Below, in pieces: positions 7,573 to 17,032 of a stretch of DNA of 50,485 bases. This DNA is from CAZHZT01 sp964537285 (GTDB lineage Bacteria > Bacteroidota > Bacteroidia > Chitinophagales > Saprospiraceae), in contig CAZHZT010000033.1 of the NCBI GenBank assembly GCA_964537285.1, forward strand, positions 1-50,485, given 5' to 3'. The position numbers were made by a program, and so were the translations under genes. Positions within the stretch are counted from its first letter, which is position 1. Each line of letters begins with the position of its first letter. Under the pieces are notes generated by a model that did not search any database, was not told the origin of the DNA, and saw only the letters and a program-made list of their open reading frames with translations.

Positions 7573-9858
7573 ATGGGACTCAAATTTAATAATTTACTAA
7601 TGATCCAAAGAAAGAATCATCAAAAAATGCGTTTTTTTATAATTATCATCATTGGAGTTCTCGCTATTGCAGGCACTTCAGGTTGTGCCCCTGAAAAAGC
7701 TGAGACTACCGCCGTGTCAAAACCTGAACCGAAAGAGCAGAATGGCACCTCATCAATGGCGGAACGCCTCAAAAAGATCTACGACAATATCGACCCCATG
7801 AGTGTTGCTTACTTCAAGAATGGGCAAAGAGCCGCTTTTTACAGCCAAGAGTCTTCAAAAACCCAGGATAAGGGCGAGCAGCTCATGAATAAATTAAAAG
7901 AGGGATATGAGTGGATCAATGCTGGCAACAATGAAAGGGCTGTGATAGTACTTACTAAATTAGCAGAAGAGACCAAGCAATTCCAACTTCCACCCGAATT
8001 CCTTTATCGTTTAAATCGATTACTAGCATTGAGCTATATGCGCCTGGTAGAAGTAAAAAACTGTATCAATCGATCTAACCCGGACAATTGTCTCTTCCCG
8101 ATTTCAGAGGAAGGCGTTTATAATCAGCCAGAAAATGTGTGGGTTGCCATTTCGATCTACGAAAACATGCTGGAGTTCTTTCCTGAAGACTATGAAACGC
8201 TTTGGATGCTAAACTTTGCTTATATGGTAGCCGGCGAGTACCCCGATCGCGTTCCTGAAGAATATTTAATCCCACCATCTGCATTTGAATCTGATTATCC
8301 GGTAGAGCGCTTTAAAAATATTGCTGGTGAAGTAGGCCTTAACACACTTGGTCTATCTGGTGGGGTATGCATGGACGATTTTAATAATGACGGATTTTTA
8401 GATATAATCGCTTCTTCCTGGGGTTTGAAAGATCAACTAAAATTTTTCGTCAATAAAGGAAATGGAACTTTTGAAGATCATACCAACAAAAGTGGTTTGG
8501 TCGGAATTACCGGAGGCCTGAATTTAATTCACGCCGATTATAATAATGATGGTTATTTGGATATATTAGTACTCAGAGGGGCATGGTTTGGGCCTGCCGG
8601 GAACATCCCGAATTCTCTGCTAAAAAACAATGGAGACGGTACCTTTGAAGACGTTACCGAAAAAGCAGGTCTTTTATCTTTTCATCCCACCCAAACCGCT
8701 ACCTGGACGGACTTTAACCTGGACGGATGGATCGACCTTTTTATCGCCAACGAATCAGGCCCTGGGTTTAACAACCCTTGTGAATTGTATATCAATAATG
8801 CTGACGGAACATTTGAAAACCTTACCGGTCCAAGCGGTCTTTCTTTTATAAGAGGTCTTTTTAAAGGCGTCACTTCAGGCGATATTAATAATGACGGCAA
8901 ACCAGATTTGTATTTATCCAATTATGAAGGTCCTAACAAGCTACTCCTAAATCAAGGTACTGATGAAGAAATCCTATTTGAAGACATTTCTACTCAGGCA
9001 GGCGTTGAAAAACCTAACCGTAGTTTCCCCGCCTGGATATGGGATTTCAATAATGACGGTCTCCTCGATATTTTTGTTTCGGCTTTTGTCCAAGCTGATC
9101 AACCCGTTGGTGCAATTATTGCCAAAAATTATCTTGGGAAAGGAGCCGAGGAATACTCTCGCATTTTCCGAAATAATGGTGATAATACCTTTACCGACAT
9201 TTTGGAAGACCTGGGCATACGCAACGCAGCTTACGCAATGGGTTCCAATTATGGCGACATTGACAATGATGGCTTTTTAGACTTTTACCTCGCCACTGGT
9301 GCCCCAAGTATGACAGCAGTTATTCCTAACAAAATGTACCGCAATAAAGATGGAAAAAGCTTTCAGGACGTAACTACCTCAGGTGGGTTTGGCCATGTTC
9401 AAAAAGGCCATGCCGTAAGTTTCGGCGATATTGATAATGACGGGGATCAAGATATTTTCTGCGTTTTAGGCGGCGCATTTGAAGGCGATGTTTCGCAGGA
9501 TGCCCTTTTTTACAATCCGGCAGGCAACAAAAATAATTGGTTGGTGCTGGAATTGAAAGGAACTAAGTCCAACAGAAGCGCCATTGGAGCAAGGGTAAAA
9601 GCCCGCTTAGTAGATGAAGGAGGAAATAAAAGAGACATTTATCGAGTAGTATCCACTGGTGGAAGTTTTGGGGCATCGAGTTTGCAGGTAGAACTAGGGT
9701 TAGGGAAGGCCACCAAGATAGATTTTATTGAAATTCAATGGCCAAACAGAGAGCAAACGCTTTCGAGATTTGAAGATGTGGAGGTTAATCAGTTTTTGAG
9801 AATTTTAGAAGGGAAAACAGATTTAGAGGTAGTTGAACGTAAAAAGCTTGTATTATAA
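7573..9858 (+). CDS. FG-GAP/VCBS-repeat lipoprotein with ASPIC/UnbV C-terminal domain
   Basis: Secreted or surface protein of 761 residues as drawn. A more likely start is the ATG at 7627 (residue 19), which begins a classic lipoprotein signal: basic MRFF, a long hydrophobic run, and GTSGC with the cysteine at residue 38. Residues about 95-250 look helical and repeat-like. From about 268 to 640 there are seven calcium-binding-type motifs such as DFNNDGFLDI, DYNNDGYLDI and DIDNDGDQDI, the hallmark of FG-GAP beta-propeller blades. Residues about 655-745 form an ASPIC/UnbV domain. Such proteins in Bacteroidota are often linked to polymer or carbohydrate binding, but no partner genes are adjacent. 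It ends before a MITE and a bidirectional terminator. Confidence 0.88.
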   Translation: MGLKFNNLLMIQRKNHQKMRFFIIIIIGVLAIAGTSGCAPEKAETTAVSKPEPKEQNGTSSMAERLKKIYDNIDPMSVAYFKNGQRAAFYSQESSKTQDKGEQLMNKLKEGYEWINAGNNERAVIVLTKLAEETKQFQLPPEFLYRLNRLLALSYMRLVEVKNCINRSNPDNCLFPISEEGVYNQPENVWVAISIYENMLEFFPEDYETLWMLNFAYMVAGEYPDRVPEEYLIPPSAFESDYPVERFKNIAGEVGLNTLGLSGGVCMDDFNNDGFLDIIASSWGLKDQLKFFVNKGNGTFEDHTNKSGLVGITGGLNLIHADYNNDGYLDILVLRGAWFGPAGNIPNSLLKNNGDGTFEDVTEKAGLLSFHPTQTATWTDFNLDGWIDLFIANESGPGFNNPCELYINNADGTFENLTGPSGLSFIRGLFKGVTSGDINNDGKPDLYLSNYEGPNKLLLNQGTDEEILFEDISTQAGVEKPNRSFPAWIWDFNNDGLLDIFVSAFVQADQPVGAIIAKNYLGKGAEEYSRIFRNNGDNTFTDILEDLGIRNAAYAMGSNYGDIDNDGFLDFYLATGAPSMTAVIPNKMYRNKDGKSFQDVTTSGGFGHVQKGHAVSFGDIDNDGDQDIFCVLGGAFEGDVSQDALFYNPAGNKNNWLVLELKGTKSNRSAIGARVKARLVDEGGNKRDIYRVVSTGGSFGASSLQVELGLGKATKIDFIEIQWPNREQTLSRFEDVEVNQFLRILEGKTDLEVVERKKLVL

Positions 9859-9890
9859 GCTTACAAGTTGTTTTCCTGTAAAATACTTTT

Positions 9891-10001
9891 AGTTCTTTGA
9901 CATAAATTGTGGAAAATGGAACTTCAAAATGATAATCCTTTCAGCCACAAGGGCATTCAAGGCTTATCATTTTGAAGTTCCACACAATTTGTCAAAGAAC
10001 G
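9891..10001. mobile_element. 111-bp MITE-like element, copy 2
   Basis: Second copy of the element at 5923-6033, the same 111-bp length with about four substitutions in the 107-bp core. It is flanked by its own exact 8-bp direct repeat ATACTTTT (9883-9890 and 10002-10009), which differs from that of copy 1. That argues for two independent insertions rather than a segmental duplication. It lies between the FG-GAP gene and its terminator. Confidence 0.8.
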
Positions 10002-10014
10002 ATACTTTTGAGAG

Positions 10015-10054
10015 CTGTTCGCTTTTTTGGTTTCATCACCAAAAAAGCGAACAG
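10015..10054. terminator. Bidirectional terminator
   Basis: A 17-bp perfect stem (10015-10031 with 10038-10054) contains A/T tracts within its arms and is followed by a T-run near 10070. It lies between the convergent FG-GAP and lamin-tail genes. Confidence 0.75.
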
Positions 10055-10092
10055 TTCTCTCTACAATAATTTTTTTTACATAGAATAATAGA

Positions 10093-11883
10093 CTACTTTT
10101 TTAACAATTTTCGTGTACTCATTATACGCTCCGTGCGAATAGAAATCCAATAAACTCCCTGCGGCAAATCTCCAATATTCAGGGATTCATTCAGTTGCTC
10201 AGCAGGCACAAACTCCCGGACCTTAACTAATTCACCTAAGCTAGAGCGAATTTCGACAAAAATTTCCACCGGTTGTTGTTCCAACTGCAAGGCAATGCTA
10301 AGTTCAGTCTGTGCTGGATTTGGCCATAGTTCAAAAGATATATTTTGAGGATTGATTTCTTCAACTGATATAACACACAATGGCCCATCCTCAACTTTAG
10401 TTACCGTAATAGCGTTTGACAAGCTAAAACAACCCTGCAGATCATTGGCATTCATGCCCACTTCAGCACCTACCAGCCCATTCTCAAAACTCAAATGCCA
10501 AATGAAGCAAGTACCGGGGCCTGCACCATCAAAATCGACTACTTCAGGTGTTGGAGGCAAAGCCAAAATTAGCCCATCCTCATCTGTTACCACCCATGCA
10601 GAATTAGGTCCGACGTTTCCAAAAAGAGTAATTCCGGAAACATTATCAGTCTCACCGTCTCCGACACAAAACTCAAAGGGACCTCCGGAGATTGTTCCAC
10701 CGATAGGTTGCAGGCGAAAAACAGATAAAGGATTAGAAAGCGCAAAACAACCTTGAATATTATTTACATTCATGCCGGTTTGAACGCCGGTAAGGTCACC
10801 GAAATAACTCAAATGCCAGATCAAGGCCGTGCCAGGCCCCGTTTTATTAAAATCAAAATCAACTGGATTAGAAGGCAGGCTCAATATCAACCCAACTTCA
10901 TTAGTAATTAACCAGGCAGAACTATCTCCTACATTTCCACTTAAAGAAAGACTATCCACAAAATCGGGCTCTCCATTCCCTACACAGAAAATATAGTTAA
11001 CACTTCCCATCAAAAAGCCTCCCTCAGGTTGATTCCTTATCACTTCAATAGAATCAGAAAGGTCAAAACAACCCTCTAAATCATTCGCGTTCAGGCCAAC
11101 CTCAGCACCTACAAGGCCATCTTCAAAACTCAGATGCCAAATCAAACAAGTGCCCGGCCCCGCTTCATCAAAATCTACAGAATCCGGACTGGGGGGAAGG
11201 CCCAGAATCACCCCATCATCATCGGTAATTACCTAGGCAGAATTTGTGCCTGAATTCCCAGCTACAGTAACTCCTTCAACAAAATCTGGTACACCATCAC
11301 CAACACAAAAGGCAAATGGCCCGCCATCAAGTGTTCCACCATCAACTACACAAGTATCATTTTCAGCACAAAAAGTTTCAATCCCGGTAAACCAATCCTC
11401 AGGAGTATTACCATCGCCATCGAAACTAAGTGATTCTCCCGAATTGAAAGCATGCACAAAATTGCCTACCAACCAGATACCAGCTTCTTGAGCAACGGTA
11501 GCCCTTTGATGCCCTGAAGAACCCCATTCCAAATAATCTTCGATGGCAGACGGGCTGTTGAACCCGCTGTTAAGGTATAAGCCAAGCTCTCCATCGGAAG
11601 GATCAATGTCCCAACCGGAAAGGACTACAATTTCTCCGGGCTCAAGAACCAGGTCCCCACAAATCACATTCAGTGCGGCAATGGGTTGATAAGCTGGAAA
11701 ATTGCATAGCCACCAGCCAGTGATATTTACGGTTTGTGCACTTAAGTTTTTAAGCTCCACTTGATTATTATCGTTTATTTCATTAATCGCAACGGAAGCT
11801 TGGGCGGATATGACCGAGTAAGAAAAGGCAATCAGAACAGGAATAAGTAAAAAACGGATAGTTGTGTAAAGCGTTCTGGGCAT
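10093..11883 (-). pseudogene. Lamin-tail-domain secreted protein with T9SS sorting domain, interrupted by an amber codon
   Basis: One continuous frame of 596 codons is broken only by TAG at 11233-11235. The upstream part (11233-11883, 216 residues) has a signal peptide (ending about ISAQA) and a lamin-tail-like domain (SVAINEINDNNQVEL onward, to about residue 175). The downstream part carries the rest of three ~110-residue repeats (NSAW, GPGT, IWHLS and DLQGCF motifs) and a T9SS type A sorting domain (ELWPNPAQTELSIAL ... TRKLLKK). In the other two repeats the codon at the stop position is TGG (tryptophan in NSAW or SSAW), so a single G-to-A change explains the break. It may be a real nonsense mutation, a polymorphism or a sequencing error. 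If translated it would be exported and attached through T9SS. Confidence 0.8.
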
Positions 11884-12531
11884 AAGACATAAATTTAGCT
11901 GTTTAATGATAAGTTTAAAACCTTATCCCAATCAACTAAGTTGTCAAAATTTACTTGATAAGTTGTTTTTATTAACAGAATGGACTTGTTCTGCCCCAAA
12001 AAGTAGTCTACCAAGTAAACACACTGTTATATCCGCCATTTATCCGCCATTTGCACGATATATCCGCCATTTATTCAGCGATGCTCGTTTTGGGAAACAA
12101 ATGCGGCTAAGGCGCGAAATTTCCTTTAAGGTGCTGAAACATGAGTCATCCCGAATTTTCGATATGACTCATGTCTGAAAAAATATCCACATAGTTATGT
12201 TAATCAAGGCTTTATCTACTTTTTTCTTGATAAAAAAGTAGCAAAAAATCAAGGCTGTATTCAATTTTTAACGCTTTTTGGCAGGCTGGCAGCCTAAAAT
12301 GAATAAACTCGCCGAGGCTCAAACAGTATTCATTTTTTAACGGCTGCCAGCCTGACAAAAAGCTAAATTGAATAAGGCCGGTCCTAAAACATTGATTTAC
12401 AGCACCTTTCTTTTTGTTACGGCAACAACATGAAGTTTCTTAAAGTTAAGGGATGACTTATGCTTCGGCACCTTAAAGGAAAATATCGCCGCGAAGCGGC
12501 GTAAGATTTCCAAAGCGAGCATTGCTGCCAT
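11884..12531. repeat. Gene-free repeat nest with several inverted-repeat pairs
   Basis: No gene is supported in these 648 bases. Visible structures are three copies of TATCCGCCATT (12030-12040, 12041-12051, 12061-12071) with a relative at 12532-12541. There is an outer inverted pair of REP-like elements (12077-12152 against 12450-12527). A hairpin at 12139-12174 shares sequence with 4672-4687. A 10-bp hairpin (12216-12241) is flanked by direct repeats AATCAAGGCT. An inner imperfect inverted repeat of ~50 bp (about 12253-12308 against 12329-12384) is centred on AGGCTGGCAG / CTGCCAGCCT. The region looks like an accumulation site for non-autonomous elements. Confidence 0.65.
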
Positions 12532-13854
12532 TTATCCGCCAAAGAACAATTCGTAATAAGTTCCCTTCTTTTCCCCTTTCTTGATCAGTAGTTGTTTTTG
12601 AGTCAATAAGTCCAGATCTCGCAGTGCTGTGCGGCCTGAAACTTCACAAAGTTGTTGATATTCAGAATTAGTAATACGGCCATATTCTTTTACAAACGTA
12701 ACTGCTTTTATCTGCCGTGCATTGAGTCTCATTTTACGAAGCTGTTCGATAGCGAACCGGTCTTTAAATAAAGAGACCATGATCCCTCCGTCTAATTCCA
12801 CGATACGAGGTTCGGGCAAGCCAGCTTGCTCACAAGCTTGAATAATTTTAAGCGTTCCACGGCCCCAGCAATCGATGTAACCAGCTTTAAAGCAGACATC
12901 CGCAATCAGAGGATTTCGGGGGCGAGAAATATGATGGCGCTTAAGGGAATCGATTTCCATTCCTTCTGGCAGCAGCCCCTCATTCCATATTGTCATTTTG
13001 TGATCATAGACCCGGAGTTGCACAGCCGCCCCCATATAAGAGCGATGTACCAGGGCATTAAGCAGCATTTCCCGGATAGCAGCCACCGGATACTCCCCTT
13101 TTTCAATACGCTGCAAGCCTTCAAAATCAATAACTTTCGTTAAAAACTTCTGGTTAAGCTGTCGGGGAATAATATTTAATAATTGAATGAGGTTGGCCTC
13201 TTCCACTTCCTGGAAGTTCAGATCTGTGTCATTGCTCCCAAAGCGACCGATCCGAACCTGTACATTGGGATAAAAGCGGTTAGGATCTTTTCCAAAAAGA
13301 ATAATAGCCGCTCGTTTTAATTTTCCACGATCCGTCAACCTTAGTTTATCGAGAATTTCTCTTACAGCCAGCCCGGAACAATCCGGGAGACGTCCGCTTT
13401 TCTCAGCGTCTTTCAGAAAAACCTGAATGCTCTCCGGGTCCAAATCGTCCAGATCTGCCCCTTCCTCTATTACATCATCCCAGGTTTTTCCTGCCTTTTT
13501 CAGCAGAAACTCGCTGAGAGCATTGCCAACCAGTTCCACTTTAGTACTGCCGGAGCGGTAGTAGTAACGCCCTCTAAAAGACACAGGGACGGAATAAGGG
13601 TGTACGACAATCTCAATAAAATACTGGCCTTCTTCTTCGTGCAGATTGACCTCGCAGACAATTCCCAGAAGGTCCCGGATTTTGTTGGGGATGGTTTCCA
13701 TCAATTTCCGGTAGGAGCGAAGGTGGACCACTTCTCCGTCATCGTTTTTTCCGATATAAATCCTCCCTCCTTTAGCATTGGCGAAGCCACATACCCAACG
13801 TAGGTAATCATCTTTCCAGCTTTGTTTCCATTCTATATTCTGACTTTCCGGCAT
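12532..13854 (-). CDS. ATP-binding transcriptional regulator, AlbA/Schlafen type
   Basis: 440-residue cytosolic protein of the family that joins an AlbA_2/Schlafen DNA-binding domain to a GHKL-type ATPase fragment (COG2865-like). Residues 1-125 hold the AlbA_2 domain with the typical start ESQNIEWK and FANAKGGRIYIG at 24-35. Residues about 255-365 match the HATPase_c_4 region (REMLLNALVHRSY, NEGLLPEGM, GRGTLKIIQ). The last ~65 residues look like a winged helix (ISxSEYQ-like and GRTALRDLDLL). It is often found near mobile or defence genes, but its own role is unknown. A small unknown gene lies 28 bases upstream, and the two probably form an operon. Its last codons and stop fall in the TATCCGCC repeat. 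Confidence 0.88.
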   Translation of the reverse strand: MPESQNIEWKQSWKDDYLRWVCGFANAKGGRIYIGKNDDGEVVHLRSYRKLMETIPNKIRDLLGIVCEVNLHEEEGQYFIEIVVHPYSVPVSFRGRYYYRSGSTKVELVGNALSEFLLKKAGKTWDDVIEEGADLDDLDPESIQVFLKDAEKSGRLPDCSGLAVREILDKLRLTDRGKLKRAAIILFGKDPNRFYPNVQVRIGRFGSNDTDLNFQEVEEANLIQLLNIIPRQLNQKFLTKVIDFEGLQRIEKGEYPVAAIREMLLNALVHRSYMGAAVQLRVYDHKMTIWNEGLLPEGMEIDSLKRHHISRPRNPLIADVCFKAGYIDCWGRGTLKIIQACEQAGLPEPRIVELDGGIMVSLFKDRFAIEQLRKMRLNARQIKAVTFVKEYGRITNSEYQQLCEVSGRTALRDLDLLTQKQLLIKKGEKKGTYYELFFGG

Positions 13855-13882
13855 AATCCGATTGTTTTCATCTATTCAACAA

Positions 13883-14209
13883 TTACTCTTCAAGAGTTGC
13901 TACTTCTACAACAACATCCATATCACCTAACAAATAATGGTGTTGTTCTCTACAAGCATATAGCGAATTTTTTATTAAAATTAAATCATAAAGGCCGATT
14001 TCGAGAGGTAATTTTTCCTTAGGAAGCAAAACGGAAGCCTCCCAATCCATGACCAATGTAGAAAATGCCTGAGCAACTTCATGGGAAAAACCAGCATTGA
14101 TGATACGGGCACTTTGGGGAGAAACCAGTAATTTCATATCCGACCAGGCCGAAACAATAGCATAGAGGCTATCCGCCTTGAGTCGTAAGTTTCGAAACGA
14201 GTATTTCAT
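13883..14209 (-). CDS. Small protein of unknown function
   Basis: 108 residues, not recognised. It has no signal peptide and no membrane segment. It is moderately hydrophobic with a Leu/Val-rich C terminus (MDVVVEVATLEE). Its stop lies 28 bases before the start of the ATP-binding regulator on the same strand, so the two may be co-transcribed. It has normal codon use and a good ATG, and no overlapping competitor. A real gene is likely but no function is offered. Confidence 0.55.
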   Translation of the reverse strand: MKYSFRNLRLKADSLYAIVSAWSDMKLLVSPQSARIINAGFSHEVAQAFSTLVMDWEASVLLPKEKLPLEIGLYDLILIKNSLYACREQHHYLLGDMDVVVEVATLEE

Positions 14210-14567
14210 AAAAATTAAGATTTACTTAATTGATATTATAGTAGACTGCAAAAAAGTCGTATCTTACCAGAAGAATTTATAGAAAACTTGCTGACATACT
14301 TCCAACAACGCACCTATTTCCTTATCATTGCTTACGCAACACAAGTTGCGATTAAACGGGGAAACAGTTAACGGGCAACGCCAAAAAACAGCTTTTAAAA
14401 ATGATTTCTACTGCTCCGGCAACAAACCTGTTAACCAAGAGTAGTTCAATCATTTCATCAATCCTGAAAAAGTATTCTCAATACTTCAAAACAAACTTTT
14501 TCAGTTCAGCCTTAGTTTTTTCGTTTAAAACAAAAATACGGAACTAAATCCATTAAATCAAATTCTA
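14210..14567. other. Divergent intergenic region with a heptamer-like array
   Basis: About 360 bases between the unknown small gene and the XRE regulator. A heptamer-like array (CGATTAA, ACGGGGAA, CAGTTAA, CGGGCAA; spacing 7-8) occupies 14349-14380. The rest is AT-rich without clear hairpins or genes. Confidence 0.45.
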
Positions 14568-14599
14568 TTTGACTTTTTTCTTTAAAATCCTTAATTTTA
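14568..14599 (+). promoter_or_regulatory. Candidate promoter of the XRE regulator
   Basis: TTTG (14568-14571) followed after 20 bases by TAATTTTA (14592-14599) fits the Bacteroidota -33/-7 pattern in both sequence (7 of 8 at -7) and spacing. It lies 14 bases before the start codon, so the leader would be very short. Confidence 0.45.
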
Positions 14600-14613
14600 A
14601 ATAAAACAATGCC

Positions 14614-15018
14614 ATGTATTTAGCCTCAAACGTAAAGTACTTAAGGACCAAGCTTGGCCTTACTCAAAGTGAACTCGCCAAAGAACTGGAGAAAACAAGC
14701 GCCGCTATCAGCGATTATGAAAAGGGCAAGTCCTTCCCTCCGCTTGAAGTAGCGATGCGAATCACCCAATTTTTTAAAGTAAAAATTGATGATTTGGTGA
14801 GCAAAGATCTCCGCAGAGAGGATATGCTTACGATGGAGGGAATTACACCATATACTAAAACGAACTATCAGTACCAATATGATCAGGCTGTGAAACAATT
14901 ACACCTCCAGGAACGCCTTAATCAACTTATGGAACACCGATTAACGGAACTGGAGCGGGAGATTAAAGAACATGCGCCGGAATTGGGCAAGCGATTGGGG
15001 CTTTTGGGGGGAGAGTAG
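14614..15018 (+). CDS. XRE-family helix-turn-helix regulator
   Basis: 134-residue DNA-binding protein. Residues about 4-63 form a Cro/C1-type helix-turn-helix (LRTKLGLTQSELAKELEKTS, then ISDYEKGKSFPPLEVAMRIT). The C-terminal ~50 residues (about 87-130) are charged and leucine-rich, a likely coiled coil for dimerisation. This architecture is common for small Bacteroidota regulators that are not part of toxin-antitoxin pairs. No toxin gene is adjacent. Targets are unknown; it may repress its own promoter at 14568-14599. Confidence 0.85.
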   Translation: MYLASNVKYLRTKLGLTQSELAKELEKTSAAISDYEKGKSFPPLEVAMRITQFFKVKIDDLVSKDLRREDMLTMEGITPYTKTNYQYQYDQAVKQLHLQERLNQLMEHRLTELEREIKEHAPELGKRLGLLGGE

Positions 15019-15207
15019 AGGTGAAATGAATTGGAGGAATTGGTAAGAACTAAATTATACCAATTAGAACTTTTATTTGAGCAAGTGATTAGCTCCGTGA
15101 TAGGAAACAAACAAAAATGGGAAAATTACCTGAATTTTACAAGAATATTCAAGAGGACGGAATTGAAATCAGTAATTTGAAGGCTGCATAGATGCGTTCT
15201 TAAAAGT

Positions 15208-17016
15208 ATGCGCAAAAATATGAACAAACTAAGTCTTTTGAAGCACACTCCTTATTTTAATGGCCTGGATGAAGAGGGGCTGGCAGAATTAATCAAAAGA
15301 GGAAAATTAATTAAAATCAGTTGCGGGCACCCCCTTATCCAGAAAGGAGAGGAATCTACAGAAGCATATATATTATTAGAAGGCAGGCTAAGAGCGCTTG
15401 CAGAATCTGAGGATGGCCAGGAAACCATCCTGGGAGAAATAGGAAAAGGGGAAGTGGTCGGTGAAATGGCTGCTATATTGGGGACCAAACGCAATGCCAC
15501 GATCATTGCAGTGCGCAACAGTACCTTGTTTCGACTGAGTAGCGAAGATTTCATCCACCTTTTACAAAAACAAAAAGGTACCCTGCTCGAGCTTTCCAAA
15601 ACCATAATTAAAAGATCTCAAAGCTCCTTCACCCCTAGCAACCAGGTATCCACCTGTGCTATCGTTCCTATTTCTCCGGATATTGATCTCGACCTTTTTA
15701 GCCAGTCGCTTGAACAATCCATTTCAAAATATGCTTGTACAAGCTTGCTATCATCTGAAATCATTCAAAAAAAGCATCAATCCATCAATCTTAAAGATAG
15801 AAATGAGGCATTGGATGCATTGCTCAATGAATACGAAGAGGAAAACCCTATTGTCGTTTATCAAACGGATAAAGGCTGGAGTAATTGGACGGCCACCTGC
15901 TTAACCCGGGCCGATAAAATTCTTTGGGTAGCTGATGCTACCAAGTCTTCAGAGATCACTTCCTTTGAGCATCGGATCATGGAAGCTAGCTTGTCCATTA
16001 ACCATGCATCCCATGAATTGGTTTTACTGCATCCAACCTATAAAACGTTCCCCAAAAATACTAAAAACTGGTTGGAAAAGCGCAAATTTAGTCGCCATTA
16101 CCACGTAGCCAAAGACCGCCCCGATCACATCCGCCGTTTGGCTCGTTTTTTAACCGGCAATGCTATTGGGGTTGCCCTAAGTAGTGGCGGAGCTCGCTCG
16201 GGAGTGCAATTTGGAGTACTCCATGCTTTACTCGAAGGGGGCATACCCATCGATATTGTCGGAGGTTCTTCGGGAGGAGCTATCGCCAGTGGGGTATTTG
16301 CACAGCTTACTGAATTGAATGAGTTCAAAGAACTGGCTTTGGAGACAGCAAGAAGAATTGGAAAATCCCGTAGATTAACATTACCTCTTGTGGCTCTGTA
16401 CGCAGGTGGAAAATTTACCCAAGCGATTCAAGCTATGGCTCGCGGTCGTGACATTGAAGATCTTTGGGTTGATTTTTTTACTGTTTCTCTCAGCTTGGTT
16501 AGCGGAGAACTCAAGATACACACCAAAGGCCCCTTATGGGAAGCCATGCGGGCCAGCACAGCGGTAAATGGCATCATGCCCCCGTTAATTAAAGATGGTG
16601 ATTGCCTGGTAGACGGAGGCTTGGTTAATTCCTGCCCTACCGACCTATTGAGCAAGCTCGGTTCCGGCAAAAATATCGCTATTATTGCCTCAACAAAAAG
16701 CGGGATTACCCTAGATCAAACATTCTCTCCGAATGTCTCTGGCTGGAATATTTTACTAAAAAAACTTAACCCGTTTAATCGGAAAAAAATCCATCCGGGA
16801 ATAGGTGCGAATATCCTTCAATCAATGTATATTGCATCTGATCATTTAAAGTATCGCATTTTTGATGAGTCCAATATTGACCTATTTATTCACCCGGAAA
16901 TTCCTGAGTCAAAAATGATCGATATCTCTTCCGGCCCCAAATTATATGAATTTGGTTATGAATACGGCCTTAAACATATAGATGAGTGGCGCCAACAATT
17001 AAACATTTCCCTGTAA
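15208..17016 (+). CDS. Cyclic-nucleotide-binding patatin-like phospholipase (NTE family)
   Basis: 602-residue protein joining a cNMP-binding domain to a patatin hydrolase, the layout of neuropathy-target-esterase-like phospholipases. Residues about 12-135 form the cNMP-binding barrel (GEIGKGEVVGEMAAI at 77-91). Residues about 318-490 are patatin. There the oxyanion loop is SSGGARSG at 325-332, the nucleophile elbow is GSSGG at 353-357 with S355, and the DGG motif is D469-G470-G471, giving the Ser-Asp dyad. The middle (about 145-310) resembles the linker found in this family. It probably hydrolyses (lyso)phospholipids at the inner membrane face under nucleotide control. ATG 15208 is used; ATG 15220 is an alternative. 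The next gene starts 16 bases downstream, so an operon is likely. Confidence 0.9.
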   Translation: MRKNMNKLSLLKHTPYFNGLDEEGLAELIKRGKLIKISCGHPLIQKGEESTEAYILLEGRLRALAESEDGQETILGEIGKGEVVGEMAAILGTKRNATIIAVRNSTLFRLSSEDFIHLLQKQKGTLLELSKTIIKRSQSSFTPSNQVSTCAIVPISPDIDLDLFSQSLEQSISKYACTSLLSSEIIQKKHQSINLKDRNEALDALLNEYEEENPIVVYQTDKGWSNWTATCLTRADKILWVADATKSSEITSFEHRIMEASLSINHASHELVLLHPTYKTFPKNTKNWLEKRKFSRHYHVAKDRPDHIRRLARFLTGNAIGVALSSGGARSGVQFGVLHALLEGGIPIDIVGGSSGGAIASGVFAQLTELNEFKELALETARRIGKSRRLTLPLVALYAGGKFTQAIQAMARGRDIEDLWVDFFTVSLSLVSGELKIHTKGPLWEAMRASTAVNGIMPPLIKDGDCLVDGGLVNSCPTDLLSKLGSGKNIAIIASTKSGITLDQTFSPNVSGWNILLKKLNPFNRKKIHPGIGANILQSMYIASDHLKYRIFDESNIDLFIHPEIPESKMIDISSGPKLYEFGYEYGLKHIDEWRQQLNISL

Positions 17017-17032
17017 TCAGAATATTATTTAA

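Noticed and set aside
11221..11245. Frameshift as the cause of the split lamin-tail gene
   Set aside because: Both halves are in the same frame and the paralogous repeats show TGG at the stop position, so a substitution is enough.
12030..12071. TATCCGCCATT triplet as an origin or regulator site
   Set aside because: Only three units with irregular spacing and no associated gene; kept only as part of the repeat nest.
11906..12178. 90-codon plus-strand open frame
   Set aside because: It runs through the repeat nest and is composed of repeat sequence.
15117..15191. 24-codon open frame before the phospholipase gene
   Set aside because: Too short, no recognised peptide family and no distinct signal; could be chance.
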